From Xanthoparmelia taractica (taxonomy: Eukaryota; Ascomycota; Lecanoromycetes; Lecanorales; Parmeliaceae), in NCBI GenBank assembly GCA_033085395.1, contig JANQBS010000005.1, forward strand, positions 1-64,000: 64,000 nt of DNA, written 5' to 3'. The notes under the pieces were generated by a model, which worked only from the letters and a program-made list of their open reading frames with translations, ran no database searches and was not told where the DNA came from. Both the position numbers and the translations under genes were made by a program. This document shows, in pieces, positions 27,201 to 42,200 of this stretch (position 1 is the stretch's first letter; each line of letters opens with the position of its first letter).

Positions 27201-30200
27201 GCGATTACTGGAAGGGACTACATGACCGCCACCAGATCAGTAGTGTCCATGAGATCAGATAAGGAGAAGGCGGAAATCTCTGGTGCAATGGGAGAAGGCA
27301 TGTTGCAGGAGGTAATTCATCTGCGGGCTTCTTTAGATGTCGATTACAGTTGCTAACGAAAGAAAGTTGGTCCAACTTTTAGGCAAGGTTCCGCGGATCA
27401 TTCTTCTGATCTTAAAGACTAACGACCTGAGTACGTCTATATCGCCTTCGTCCAACTCCATCGGAATCGCTTGCTAACTACGTGAAGCTCGTAGCCTCGA
27501 TGAGAACTTGCACACTCGAGAAGGGCCAGTTCGCAATTTCATGATCTTAGCACGCTACTGCAGTAAGACGGTATTGCAGGAACAGCTAGAATTGATTGGC
27601 CAGACCGGCAGTGTTTTGTGGCCAACCAACTTCTTCTGGCTCTTGAGGGCTTGGGCGTCTTTTGTGAGGGTGGAAGTCAAGCTCTCTCTATACGAATATT
27701 ACATGTCATGTCGGCGTTTTGCACGCCTTTCGCCAATTGCAAAGCATTTAGCGTAGTGCTATTGGTTGAAGTGATGCCTCACGTGATTGGCGAGCATACA
27801 CGTATTGTAATAAATTCCGGTACGATGAAGTACTTGAAGTATGCCCCATATGAGACCATAACACGAGACTACCTTACCTTACTTACCTTGACTTAGCGGA
27901 CGGTAGGGCTGCTACTAGCGCTATCCTAACGGGATCTCCCTCTACTCAGATACTCCCCATCTTCTGTGCTTATAGAGCACGCTTCTGTCAGCATGGAGGA
28001 ACAAGTGCATAGGCTGGTTCAGAAAACTTGGAGTGAGCATCGACCCAAGTCAGCACCCTTGTGGTCAAGCTATGATTATGACTATTTCAAGCCAAGTACA
28101 AAGCAACACCCACCTCACAACGGCTTCTCATAGCCGTGTCCGGTATCCCTGGCTCAGGTACGCACTTTATATTGATCAACTAATGCCTCTTGGGTTTGCT
28201 CATGCTCTTATGCTTATGTTCTCCTTCCGCTCGCGCTCTCCTCTTGCTTTTGCCCCTTATTTACGCTCATCGTAGGCAAGACCACCCTCGCAAAACTTGT
28301 GGCAGAGGGACTCAACGCTATCCACAATGAACAGGCTCCTGGCTGCGCCTCTACTCCTATTGCTACCTCTGTCCCCATGGACGGCTATCATTTGTCCCGC
28401 GCCCAGCTGTCAGCAATGCCTGACCCTACCACAGCCCACCATCGCCGAGGGGCAGCGTTCACATTCGACGATAAGGCTTTCCTTGAGCTAGTCAAAAGGC
28501 TGCGAGAACCACTATTGCCAGAATCGAAGACTGTCTATGCACCGTCGTTCGATCACGCCATTAAGGATCCGGTTGCTGATGACATCCCAATACACCCCGC
28601 GTCAAGAGTTGTGATACTTGAAGGGAACTATTTAAGCTTGAATCAGGGATTATGGAAAGAGGCTGCAAAGTTGATGGACGAACTGTGGTTTGTAAAGGTT
28701 AGTTTTGAAACGGCAAGAAGCCGTTTGATCGTGAGGCACGTTGCGGCTGGCATTGTGAAGAATGAGGAGGAGGCAGGTAACAGGGCTGATGAGATCGATC
28801 TGGCCAATGGGAGGCAAATTGTGGATCAAAGACTGGATGCCCAAGAGGTAATAATTAGCAAGGAAGATGAAACTTGGCGCCCTGGAGGGCAACAAGATCG
28901 AGAGTAAATGACTGCGTGCTTGGGAAGAGCGAACAATGGCTGTGTAGAAGGATACCTAAGCATATTGAAACAGGATGTCAGCGGATGTGCAATGGAATTG
29001 GTAATTAATGAGTTCGTCTTTTGCATCTCGACATTCGGACCGAAGAGCCAGAAAGCGGTCTCGCCCTCGATGGACCCTTAGCCAATCACGTGCCAATCCA
29101 TCCATAAATATGATACATCTAAGAAGGAATGGCTTTCACTGAAGGCTTTTGAGATATGATTCCTGCGGTTCAGATTGCGAGTTGGCTCGGTGCATTACGC
29201 AGTCGGCTCGGTGCTTACTTCTTAATCCCCTCTAAACAATCACGAGGAGAGATGCAGGCTACTGAGCGAAAGTGTCTTTGTGCAGGGATAATAACCTGGG
29301 ATGAAACGAGAATAATTGGGTGGCTACACCCAGCGACGCAGAAATGGGTACAAAGTTCAAAGCTCCACGCGTGTTGACGAAGAAGCTTTTGTGATGCAAG
29401 ATTAATGAATATGATGGCAAAGAAATGCTTGTGACGTAGATCCAGTGCCTTCATCTCACAGTCTCCCTCGAGCTGGGCGCCCACCCACACCGACGTGGTG
29501 TCGTGCGGAAATTGGGCGTTCTTCGGAAACTTGAGATTCAGGTCTGTGTAAGTTGGCCTCCATCTGCTGCAACTCCTGTTCTCGCTCTGGAACCCGCCTA
29601 CGCCTCGCAAGGTGCTCGTCTCGGTGTTGCTGCTGATCGAGTCTCCGAGAAAGTGCTTCAATGCGATTGGCTTGGCTCTCGACGTGTGCAATTTGCGCAT
29701 CGAATGCATCAATAGAGTCGTCCTCGGATTCGTCATACTCCGCTGGGCAGACTTCAACTGCATTACTAGTGAAAGGTGCGGTAGCCATTACACCATAAGA
29801 TGATGTGGGATTGGATAAGGTCGAAGTCGACGCGGCCGTCGCTGATGTGAAGGAAGAATGGGCGCTCGGAACTCTTTGGTCTAGTGGTATGGTAGTGAGC
29901 ATAGTCTCCCATTGGTCATTGTCCGGACTGAGGCTTCGCTCCCGATCACCAAGGCCGTCAAAGTTGCTTTGACGATGGTACCTACGCATGGACCTTGACA
30001 CTGCTCGGCTAGACCGACTCATCCGACGGAGACGAGGAAGATCAGCCATGTCATGGTCTCTCGCTCTGCGCATCAGGTCCAGACGCGTCTCAACCAACTC
30101 TAGATATGCTGCTTCTTGCTCGCGTACCTCTGGTGTAAGCGCAGCTTGGTCGAGATCCCTCATTCTGGCGATGTGCGCAGCGTGTCCTGCAATGTATTCG

Positions 30201-33200
30201 CGCTCGCTACTATCCATTAGTTCCGCCATCCTTGACGAGAGCCGTGCTATGACCTCCTCACGTGCGGTATTGGCTTGAGCTTCATCCTCGTCATCTAGCC
30301 TGTGAGCCGGTGCGAATCCGGGTGTGAGCAAGGCCGTACTTGACGGTGGTGAGGGAACATGTAGAGTTGAACGGTTCGAGTTGTGACCTAACGCGTAGGG
30401 GGGTGTTGGCAGATACCGCGAAGGTGGCGACCCTACTTCATCTACCCTGGCTGGGGTCTGCGACTCTTCAAGATCCTCAGCACCAATTGGCCGCCAGAAG
30501 ACTGTCGCTGCAGGGGCTTCAAAATACGTTGCCTGTCGAGGGATCCTCGGGCGCCTGCTGGGCCGCTCGTAGCTCAGCGCATCTCTCAGCAGTGCACGCC
30601 CGCTCTCCAAGCGACTGCGCTGGCTTGCCTCCGAATGTGCTATATCTGCCTCTGCTTCGGCATCCTGAGTATAGGGAGGATTACTTGCCGATGAAGTCGC
30701 GCTTCGATCCTGTCTACGTATATCCTCCAGGAGTGAACCTCGATCCGCTAGCACTCTCATATGACCATGCGAACGATGTTGGCTATAGGACGACAGCGCG
30801 GCGAGGGTTGATTGATGATCGCGAACGTTCGGACTATATCTCACGGTGCGTCGGCGTCGAATAGCTGATCGCGCCGGGACCGTAGGATCTGCTTTGATAG
30901 TAGCCTTAGAATCAACAGCGTCAGGCTCACAAAACATTCTGTTTGAGAATAAGATTGGTTAGCATAACGTTCGTGACTTGAATTTGTGAATGTATAAGCA
31001 TAACGAGGCAAGTAAGCATGCGAAAGATAGACGCAGGCGCAAACAGCACCGCGACAATCACGACCTAACAACTCACCGTAAACCCATCGCGCAGAGGTTA
31101 CGCGAAGGGACCAATGAGGCGACAAATAATACCTTGAATGCGACCAAGATAGCTCTGTCTTCATATGAAGGCGAGCACCAGATTCATTTTGCGACTGAGC
31201 TGAGGTGCAGGCGGATGGTGGAAGGGAGGCACAGAGGACAGGCTAGCGGTCACTGGTAGGGCTGGCGCTTATGCGACCTTCCGTGCTCTTGAATTTCATC
31301 ATTTCCATGAGCATGAGACTAAAAGCTGGATAACGAATTCAAAGACCAGCTGAGATTTACACCCGAGTTTCGATGGCATCAACTCTGCTATGATTGAATT
31401 AGGTCTTGCGCGGATAAGTCGACTTTTGAGAGACACCCCAATTCTATGGCGCGCAATACATGTTGCAGGTACGAATGGCAAAGGCTCTGTGTGTGCCTAT
31501 GTTTCGGCAATGCTGAATGCTGGGAATGTCAATTGCGGCCGTTTCACATCTCCACATTTGATTGATAGGTGGGACTGCATCACCCTCAATGAGAAAAGCG
31601 TTGATGAGAAACTTTTCCACGAGATTGAGGCTGTTGTGAAGGCAAAAGATCAACGGGAGGATATTAGAGCCTCCGAATTTGAGATCCTAACCGCTACGGC
31701 ATTCGAGATATTTAATCGAGAGAAGATAGAGATAGGCGTGGTCGAGGTTGGTTTGGGCGGCCAAAATGATGCAACGAATATCCTTGAGCACCCAGCAGTT
31801 ACTGTGATTACCAAGATAGGCAAAGATCATCAGTCTTTCCTTGGAAATACTTTGGAAGAGATTGCGTTGCACAAGGCCGGCATCATGAAAAACAGCGTGC
31901 ACTGCATTGTCGACGGTACTAATACAACAGGAGTTCTTGAGGTTTTGAAGAGGAACGCAGCAGAAGTCGGGGCTGCGTCTTTGCTTCTTGTTCCTCAAGA
32001 CTCCGATCCAGCCGGTCAAGTATGGAACGTTGTGGCTCAGGAAAAATTCATGGATCACCAGCAGACGAACTTATCCTTAGCGTTTGAAGCTGTTAAGGAG
32101 GTGCTCTCCCACTGCTGTCCATCATTGGACCCGCTCCGGCTGTTGCCTTCGACCCAGAATGCTGTTTGGCCTGGCCGTCTGCAGAACCTCGAAATCAGAT
32201 CCTTGACTGGTAATGAGCGGAAAATTCTCCTTGATGGGGCTCACAACAGCCAGTCTGCTGAGGTCCTAGGGACATATGTAGATCAAAAACTACGTGTAAA
32301 ACATCGCCCTGTGACCTGGATAATTGCAATGTCGAAGGGAAAAGATAGGGAAGAACTGCTATACCAACTTCTGAGACCAGGAGATAATCTTATAGCTGTC
32401 GAGTTCGGCCCAGTGGACGGTATGCCATGGGTCTGCCCAGAAGAAGCGGACAGCATACTGGGCGCAGCACGAGACCTTGGCATCTCGAGTTGTTCTCAGA
32501 CCTTGCCCGGGAACTTAGCACATGCGCTTCGATTTGCTGTCCAGGTTTCCAAAGGGGGGCCACTGGTCGCTGCTGGGAGTTTGTATTTGGTGTCAGACAT
32601 CTTGCGGTTGTTGAGACAGGCCGAGCTTGCAGGGGAGAAGAAATATTAGAAGTCTTATAGAGCAAAATCTTACGGTGTGTAAAGTAACATGTATAAACGT
32701 TATTCAATAAATCCAGCTTTGCCCTCTAAGATCATGTTCTGTAAATGTGGTTTGATACCAATTAGTGAAATACGCCTCCGCGTCGATCACCCGGAATCTG
32801 AACACTAATGGTTTGTTCTACCTTTCTCTTCCAGCATCAAGACAAGGTCGGTCTCTTGAATCTCTAGTATTCGCGCAACAGGGGGCGCATTGATCTCTTA
32901 TCCGCTGGGATGATCCTGACAGGGTAACGGCGAGTCGATTTGTATGAGTGCAACAACACATGGAATTTCACGTCGTACACGTCTCGAGCGAATTCCAAGG
33001 CTATACATGGTACCATCCCCGTCCAGACACACAGTGCTGTCCTCATCAATGCTATATGATGAGGCCTACTAGCATCGTGTGCAGACGAATAGCCCACTCT
33101 TTAGGAAAAGGCTGAGGACTCCTATAATGGTCTCAGGCAACCCCATGGCGGGAGACGCTACCATGGATGCCCATCAAGCCAAAATCGCTCACCTACCAAG

Positions 33201-36200
33201 CAAAACAGTCGTAAAAGAAACGCAGAGGGAACTCCATGCCTTTGAGACCCCAAATCATTCCACGAAGGAGGGACAAGTGCTCAACATGGCTCAAGATGTT
33301 GCCGAGCTAAAAGATTATGTACGCATCGCCGTGCCGAGAACCAAGGCTTCTGATCTCTAATTGGATGCTAGCAACTTGGTGATTGTCTGGGTAAAGGCGC
33401 TTTTGGATCCGTCTTTAGAGCGCTGAACATGGGGACTGGGGAGACCGTCGCTGTGAAGCAGGTCAAGTTGGCAGATCTACCAAAAAGCGAGTTAAGAGTC
33501 ATCACAGTACGTTTTTGGCCTTATGGGATTGGATCACCACGCTGATTCTGAAACACTTGTGATACAGCTTGAGATCGACCTCCTCAAGAATCTAGATGTA
33601 CGCTCCAGACTCTAGTCACCCAGCAGTACCGCTAATGAACTTTCCAGCATCCAAACATTGTCAAGTATCGTGGCTTCGTCAAGTCGGCAGAGTCGCTCAA
33701 TATTATCCTGGAGTACGTGGGCTAGCCTGCCTATGACCTGGAACCGAAAGTACTAACCAGCTATCCATCAGGTACTGCGAAAATGGATCTTTACATTCCA
33801 TTTCGAAGAATTTTGGCAAGTTCCCCGAGAATCTGGTGGGCATTTACATGTCCCAAGTACTCCATGGACTGCTTTATCTCCATGAGCAGGGTGTTATACA
33901 TCGCGACATCAAGGGGGCGAACATCCTCACAACAAAGCAAGGTCTTGTGAAGCTTGCAGATTTCGGAGTCGCCACAAGAACGACAACTTTCCATGAGTCT
34001 AGCGTGGTCGGTACGCCCTATTGGATGGCACCCGAAGTGATTGAGCTGTCAGGTGCTACTACAGCGTCCGATATATGGAGTCTGGGATGTACAGTAATAG
34101 AGCTCCTGGACGGAAAGCCTCCGTACCATAAGCTGCAGCCAATGCACGCTCTGTTTCGCATTGTGAATGACGATCACCCCCCACTTCCGGAGGGGGCATC
34201 ACCAGTTTGTCACCGAATTAGATAGTATTGAGGAAAAGAAGGCTAATTTTGGTGCCAGATTGTCCGCGACTTCTTGATGCAATGTTTCCAGAAAGATCCA
34301 AACCTCAGGGTTTCTGCACGAAAGCTATTGAAACACCCATGGATCGTCAATGCAAAGAGATCTGATGCCGTGGTCCCCAAGAAACCTACGGAGTATGAAG
34401 AGGCCGTGAAAAGCGTCCAGCAATGGAACGAAGCCTTGAAGTCTCCAAATGCAGGGTCCTTGAGACGGGCCTCACGTCCAATGTCGTCGAGTCCGATACC
34501 TGGACGGCGGGAAACAAATCATCCAGTTGTAACGCCCGTCCGAGGTCCGCTCAACATTGCAAAACCCCGAGTCAACACGGAGCAATTTAGATCGCCCAAC
34601 AACACTGCCGACGATAATTGGGATGATGATTTTGCTTCGGCGATTTCGCCCAGCGCTCTACAACTTCCACATCTGAGGCCACATGACAATTTTGGGGGCT
34701 TGCTTTCTTCAGAAAAGCTCAAAGCATTCGCTTCTTTCGAGACAGTGACGGAGGAGGCAAATTGGGACAATCATTTCGAAGGGGAGCTTACCGTGAAGAG
34801 TCCTCTTCAGCTGACCGAGTCCGATCCATTAGACACCATACGCCCATACAATGCGAGGCGCCCAGACACTTCGCACCCCAAGAATACTAATTCGAGTAAG
34901 CCTGCACCTTTAAAAAAATCCCCAGTCGTTTCGCGCCGGGTCATGGCCGCACCAGCTGTGCACTCAAAACAGTCTCCGTTTCCGGCAAAACCAAAAGTAC
35001 TTTTACCGATAGCCAAGTCCTACACTGAAAGCTCAGAAGATGAATTTTCTGATCTCACAGCCCATGGTCCTGCATTTGAAGGCGGATTTGGAAGGAACAA
35101 GGTAGGATTTACCGTTTTGCATCCATTGTACAAGAAAACTTTAACAGTGCAACACAGCACAACAATGCACTATCGCCTAGACTATTCCACCCATCGGACA
35201 TGACCTCTTTGATTCATTCCATGCAACCGCCAAAGCCCGGTGGTAGCCTACGTCGCCCTCCAACGATATCGAGGCAACCTCTCATGCGAAGGACGAGATC
35301 TTCCGTAGAAATCCAAAGATATGCCGAAGACGACCACGACGAAGACTATTCAGATATTTTCGGTAAAGAAAATGCTGTTCTTCACAAGCCGGAAAGCGAG
35401 AGAGGTTCGGATGAGGGTACTTTGATGCTGACTTCGAAGCTGTCAAATAACTCATGGCTGGGCGACGATGATGATGACGACGATGACCCTTTTGCTCAAT
35501 TAGAAGAAGGCTTCGACGAGATGGACCTTGAAGCGAATGTTGCTCGAGACAAATATGCAAGGCTGTGTACCCAAGTCGAGGGGCTCGTAGGCTCTCTCAA
35601 AGTCTCCCAGGCGGACGACATGCTCGCGGACCTGTCAGAGCAACTACTTGAGGTGCTGTCCGACTTGCCCGATACAAAGAGTGTCATAGTCAGTGCTCAC
35701 GGTATGCTCCCTATCTTGGAAATCTTAGAGAATTGTCGGCATCGCGACGTTATCTTCAACCTCCTAAAGATAGTCAATGCCATTATTTTCAACGAGGTAG
35801 AAATCCAGGAAAACCTATGTTTCGTTGGGGGCATACCGATTATTACCAAATTTGCGTCGAGAAAGTATTCGAGTGAGATTCGCCTCGAAGCGGCAGCCTT
35901 CGTACGTCAAATGTTTCAGACATCAACATTGACTCTACAAATGTTTGTCAGCGCAGGAGGGCTCAAAGTGTTAGTTGAATTCCTCGAAGAAGACTATGAA
36001 GAGGAGCGTGACCTAGTTCTCATTGGAGTGAATGGTATCTGGAGCGTGTTCGAGCTTCAAGGTCCAACTCCGAAGAATGACTTCTGCCGCATCCTCTCAC
36101 GGAACTCTGTTCTAGATCCCTTGTCGCTGGTCCTGAGTAAGGTTCTCGATGAAGAGGACGAGCTAGCCGAGCTCTGTGAAGGTCGAATCGCTAACATATT

Positions 36201-39200
36201 CTTCCTCTTCTCGCAAGCGGAGAATCACGTGAAGGAATTGGTTGCAGAGAGAACTGTCCTCCATCGTACTACAAACCACTGTTCCTGTGCACATAATTTC
36301 GCTGACATATTTGCAGGCGTTCTTAAAGAGTTGAAACGGATGTCGCCGAACCATCAGATTACAATGCTAAAATTCATTAAAAATCTCTCAATGCTCTCGA
36401 CAACGCTGGATTCGCTCCAAAACTCGAATGCAATAGATGTTCTGACCGATCTGCTCCGCAACAGTTCCAAAGAGCCTCATTCAAGAGAAGTTTCGAACCA
36501 GATACTCAATACAATTTACAACTTGTGTCGACTAAATAAGTCGAGGCAGGAGGATGCTGCCCTCAATGGAATCATCCCAGTACTTCAGCGTATCATCAAG
36601 ACAAAGGGCCCACTCAAGGAATTCGCTCTGCCTGTACTCTGTGATATGGCTCATTCTGGCAAAGTGGGTAGGCGTGAACTATGGAGGAATAAAGGCCTCG
36701 CCTTCTATATCTCCCTCCTTGCAGATGAATACTGGCAGGTGACAGCCCTTGATGCGATCTTTATCTGGTTGGTGCTACTGTGCATAGGTCAGTTGGATAT
36801 GGCTATTGACACGTTCCAGGCTCCAAGAAGAGACGGCTAAAGTGGAAGAGCAACTTCTCGATGGGACCTTCACTTCTGGTATCATCAAATGTTTTACCAC
36901 TTCAAAAGCAAATGCTTTTGAGAACCTTCTGGAGCCCTTGCAAAAATTGTTGCGACTGAGTCCACCAGTTGCGCTAAATCTAGCCCACCCTGACCTCTTT
37001 TACCGGATTCTACGTAAACTCCAGTCAAACAAAGCAGTGGTCCGACTCAATCTCCTGCGCATTATCCGCAGCATCTGTGATGCCAGTGAGGAGCAAGGAG
37101 CTCTCATCAGCAGATATGGCCTTGAAGGCACCATTCAACGACTGGCCGAGAACGACGGAGCAGTTCTGGTGCGAAACATGGCGGGTGAGCTTATCAGATC
37201 GAGTGAGATGAACGATAGGCTAGGTATGAGTGGGAGCAAACGTCGACCGGGAAGGCGCTCCAGTTCCTCGACCACGCCGCCGAGCCTGCTGACAAGTTAT
37301 TCGATGCCTTCTACGCCCACAAGCAATCGTTCGGCCCATTCAACAAATTATTCCGTTGGTCGAGATATTAGGCAAGGGAGCGCCATTAACGGCGCAGTGC
37401 CGTATAGACCGGCTAGCAGAGACGGGATCGGTGCCAGCGCGCTGCCTGTCATTGTGAATGGATCGGGGGCTGTTGTAAAAAGTCGACTTCCTCGCACCAC
37501 CTCGAACCGAACGCCACGACAACAGACACTGGCGTCACCGAAGAAGGGGGAGAACGTGGTACCGAACAGAGCTATACAGGATGTTGCCCAGATGCCTGCT
37601 CCACATTCCAGGAGGCGGAGGCGAGTCAGCGGCGAGGCACGATAAAGGTGACGGAAATGTGAACACGGGCTCAGAGGAGTAATGGAAGTAAGGTTGGACC
37701 TTTGGTTGGGACGTATGCACAGCATTGACGTCTTCTCTCCAAAAGGTGCTAGTCGTGGCAATAGCATGTCAAGTGTCACGTGCGGCATCCCTGCGCGCCT
37801 ACTAAATCTAGAGCTTTAGGTGAATAGAGTGTGGAATAAGGTAGTTAATTGTTCAGAGAATGGACCCAAGTCTTTCTCAAAAGATACCCTTACCCTTACC
37901 TTACCGTAGGTACCTTACTTTACCTTAGCGAGTCAACCGTACTTGTACGGTATTATTGAAGTTGTGTTTTCAGCCACAACATGCCGTCATTTCCCAAACC
38001 GGATTCGAATTAGCGGTGGCCAAGTCAAATCCAACTTCATCTCCCACGTCTACCTCTTTTCAAAGCAAACTTTTTCCACCATCATAACCCATCCACAAAC
38101 GCCTACTCATCAATTAATTCACTACCCATCAACTCTTCTCTCACATCAATCCTTCTTTCACAACACAATGGCAACCCTTCACTGTAAGTCATCCTGCTAC
38201 TTGTCGAAGCATCATGTCTCATTTATCATACGTCACTGGCCAACGATCCTGCGCTTACCATGAATTTCAACGTTTGCCTTCATCATTCTGTCCTTTTACC
38301 ACTCGAATCTCCAATTTGTACTGTGTACTTACCCGCCCTCCTTCCCTTTCACTACCTCAGATGCACGTGTAAAGGATGAACGTTCCACTAATACCTTTTG
38401 CCAGACCTTCCACCCGTCAAGCCTTCAGCCATCGCTCTCGGCACCGTCTTCAACCACGCAGTTTCGCTCGCCATTCTTGCGCCTGTCTTTGGTGATACTT
38501 ATCACCGGGCTCAAGCCGCAAACTCCAAGGAGGAGTTCCTCAAGTCCAAGGAGGCCGCCGGTGCCGCTGCTGCCTGGGGTTCATCCCTCGTCGGTAGCGC
38601 CATTCAGTCTTACGGTGTTGGCGCCTTGATTAATGCCACTGGCACGCTGAGCTACAAAGGTGCCGCGTATCTGGGTAGTTTGATCTTCATGGCCAGCTCC
38701 GCCCCGGGAGTAAGTAACGCATTCTTTTCTTCGGCCGCGAACAGGGATGTTTCAGGCTAACGTCGTCGCATCCAGTTCATCTCTCAAATATTCACTGAGA
38801 AGCGTCCTCTTGACACTGTTGCTGTGGGAGCCCTTGCCCGTGTGTTCGAGACTGTCGGTCTCAGCTTGTTCCTTACCTACTGGGGAACCCGCACCAACCC
38901 TTTTGATTAAACGTATCGGTTTTGAATGCAGAGCTTAGGCCGCCCTTGAGACGTCTAGGTCTGCAGAGAATGGCAATGGAATACGGATTAAACGGTTGGA
39001 CTATAGGTCTTCTCTAACCAGCTGGGACTCTTGATTCTGATGGCGTGGCTACGTGGTGTTGTAGTAGCTTTCTGTGTATCAACAGCAACTTTACCGGGAA
39101 CCCAGACAATTGCTCTACTCTCCATATATGATCTCATTCGTGCTTGGTCTGACTGTTGCTAACATTGCTGTTGCTGTATGCTAGAGGTCTTCTATTCGTT

Positions 39201-42200
39201 GCTTCAGAATATTAGCCAACTGTTAAATGAAAGTATTGCTTTCCGAGGTGGTTGTTATGACTGCCCGTTACTCTGAATCCGAAAGACTGCCCATGCACTG
39301 TTCGAATTTCTACATTCCCCTTGTCATAAAATCTTACTCTTGATGCGGATACGCTGTTCACTGAGTCCAATGTAGGAACGTGAGTATGGTCTATTGGGGT
39401 TATTCTTATAACTTATCAAGTATTTAGACTGCTATTTCAGCTGCACACAGGTTACTGAGGGGTTACTTGGATGCGTACATATCATTGATACTGGCCCTGA
39501 CATGTATCAAAGGACTACAACGCTTTTTTTGCCTTTCTACATGATGCCTTGTCCCATCCGTTGGGAGGCTTTGTGAGGTTTCAGCTGCCAAAGCTTTACC
39601 GCCTGCTATGTGCTCTTTATCACATTTATAGTTAATTCAATCAGAATCCTTACTCCAGCTCGACGCAAAGACTTCACCGAAATTTTCCTGGCTCTGATCT
39701 CGACAATTACCGGTTTGGCGCGAACCAATTAGGAATGAGGATTGAATTTGCTATCGACGGAACGCCTAAATGAATTTCAACGATAGTCTTGACATCCCGC
39801 GCGGAAAAGATGAGCAATATTCTCGCAAGACGGCCCTTAACGTTCATCGACGGTTAGCACGACGGCGGGCACCCGAAGCCTGCGATTCCATAAAATGGGC
39901 CATGCCATGGGTTTGTGCCACACGAGAATCCTGTGTCAGCACAATACATTCGCCATTGGTAGAAGAGTGAAGTCTCATCTCGCCATTAACGGGTCTCGGA
40001 CCGGAGTCGAGGGAGTTGTTGCGATGGAAAGTTTCAGTATAAGGTCCGCCTAGAGAAAATAGAGAACTGCGCTGTCGCGTGGGAAAATGAGCGCTTGCAG
40101 AAACACGCTGGGGCGCCGGAGTATGGCGGTGAGAGCTGGAGTTGGCCGATTGATGGTTACTTTGGCGGCTGCTACTACGAACATGACTCGAAAGGCCGAT
40201 GCCCTTGTTGGAAGAATGCTGGCTGGTAAGAGACGGCTTCCTCGAGAAGGTGATGCGGCTTTCCCTATTCGAAGACAGGTTTCCAGTCCGTAAATGAGCT
40301 GGGGACTCAAGCTGGAACTGCATGGCGAGTGGTGACTGTCTTCTGTAATATGATGATGGGCCGTCGCCAATAAGCGACTGATAGTTACGGCTGCTTGGAT
40401 CGATCGAGCGATCTCCGAGTTCAACTGGGAACCTCAAGCTTCCTTGTTGGTACCCTGTCGAATGACGTATAGGCAGCCGGCCAGCTAAATGCAGCGACGA
40501 GCTAGGCGAGCTGGGATTTTCCGAGCGCTCAGTATCAAAAGATTCTGGCGGTGGCTGCCAGCCACCTCGCACATTTACAGGTCCCACGGCACCCGCATTG
40601 ACATGTTGAGAATGATGATGTTCTACATGTAAATGCCCGTTGTTGGCCCTAGCCCCTGCCAATAATCTATCGGATGGCTCTATCGAAGAGCTGGGCGCAA
40701 GCGTTAAATGGCTGAAACCAACTTCGGAAGGATGCCGCTGGGGCGTAATTGGGGCTCGTTGGAAAGATTTTGCACTGACATGGTTGTATTGAGCATTCCC
40801 TTTGTGCAGATCAGAAGATGGTACTCTAGCGCTATAAACCAACGGTTGCTGTATGGGAGTGGGTGGAGGTGGCATTTGATCTCTGCTTCGACACTTTTCG
40901 AACCCTCCTCCACGATGTGCGTACTCAGACTGGTGCTGGGTACCGTTTCTTGAATTCACGCGCTTTCTCTTCGATGAGGAACCATCTCGTTGTATCGAGT
41001 CCTGGTGCGGGATGTCACTACGACGTTTGAAGATCCCATCACCTTGGTTCAAGCTATAGAGGTCAGCGGCACTCCCCCGGGCAAGGCGTGAACCTCCGTC
41101 CAGAGGAGAGGAATTGTCCACCGCGGGCTTGAGGTCCACCTTGTGATACTGAGAGTGTATATCTATTTGCTGTTGAGGCTGAAGACCCTTGCTTAGGCTG
41201 ACACCCGCAAGCTTCAACGTGTTTTCAATAGATGAGACATCTTCACCTAAGGCCATGAGCCGTCGTCCTGCGGCTAAGAGCCCACTGAAAACATAATCTC
41301 AATACACTATAACAGCTTCGTGGGCACATTGTCGCAGGACTCACTCTCGCAAAGGAGCAACACTACTCAGGGAGCGTACTATCTCTGGCTTCTTATCCTC
41401 CCAGCGCTTGAGAGCCATTGCTAGCCCAATGAGCTTCTCATGTCTTTTGGTGCCGGAACGTAATAAAGACAGGTACTGAAACTACATGGTGGTTAGTCAT
41501 TCCAGACCACGTCGACCCGACTTAATTTACTCACTCGTAATGCTTCAAGCCCGGGGTTCCCACCACTAAGCTGGATAGGGGGCGTTTGGAAGTAAGCCTC
41601 GGGGATGTTCCCATCGTATTGGCCTTTCGAGGTCCCGTTAATAAAGAAAAGTGCCTTGTCCGAGTGATCGTCCTTTTCCGTAGAGCAGAGAGGACAAGGC
41701 GCTCGAGGAACATCACGAACAGAGTGGAATGGTGCGCCTGCGAGCCCAGTGTACTAGGTCAATATATACGAGATTTTGTAGTACTGGCAGAGCGGAGACT
41801 CACCTCCACCTGGAAGATGCTTTCCGCAGGTGAAATGGGCACATTCGGTGAGCCAAAATTTCGTGATTTTGCCATCATTAGGGCCCTCGCCGTCTTTGTG
41901 TAGGCCATCAATCCGGTCATCATTGTCATATATGGTCGAGAATGTTTCCAGACAGACAGTGCAGCTGAGCACAATGTCGACAGGTGAAAGTTGAACGCCC
42001 ATGCTCTCCTAAGGAACTGAGAATATCAGCCTGAAAATGTATCAAATACTTTTTTAGGCTTATTTGAAGCGAGGACTATCAAGGTAAACTCTTCTTCTAG
42101 TGTTTCAGTTCGACGAGGAGCTCAGGCTAGTTCTTTGTCTTGACATCGATAAGGACTTGATTTTTGTTAATGTGGACCCACGTTCCTCTTGTCGGATTAA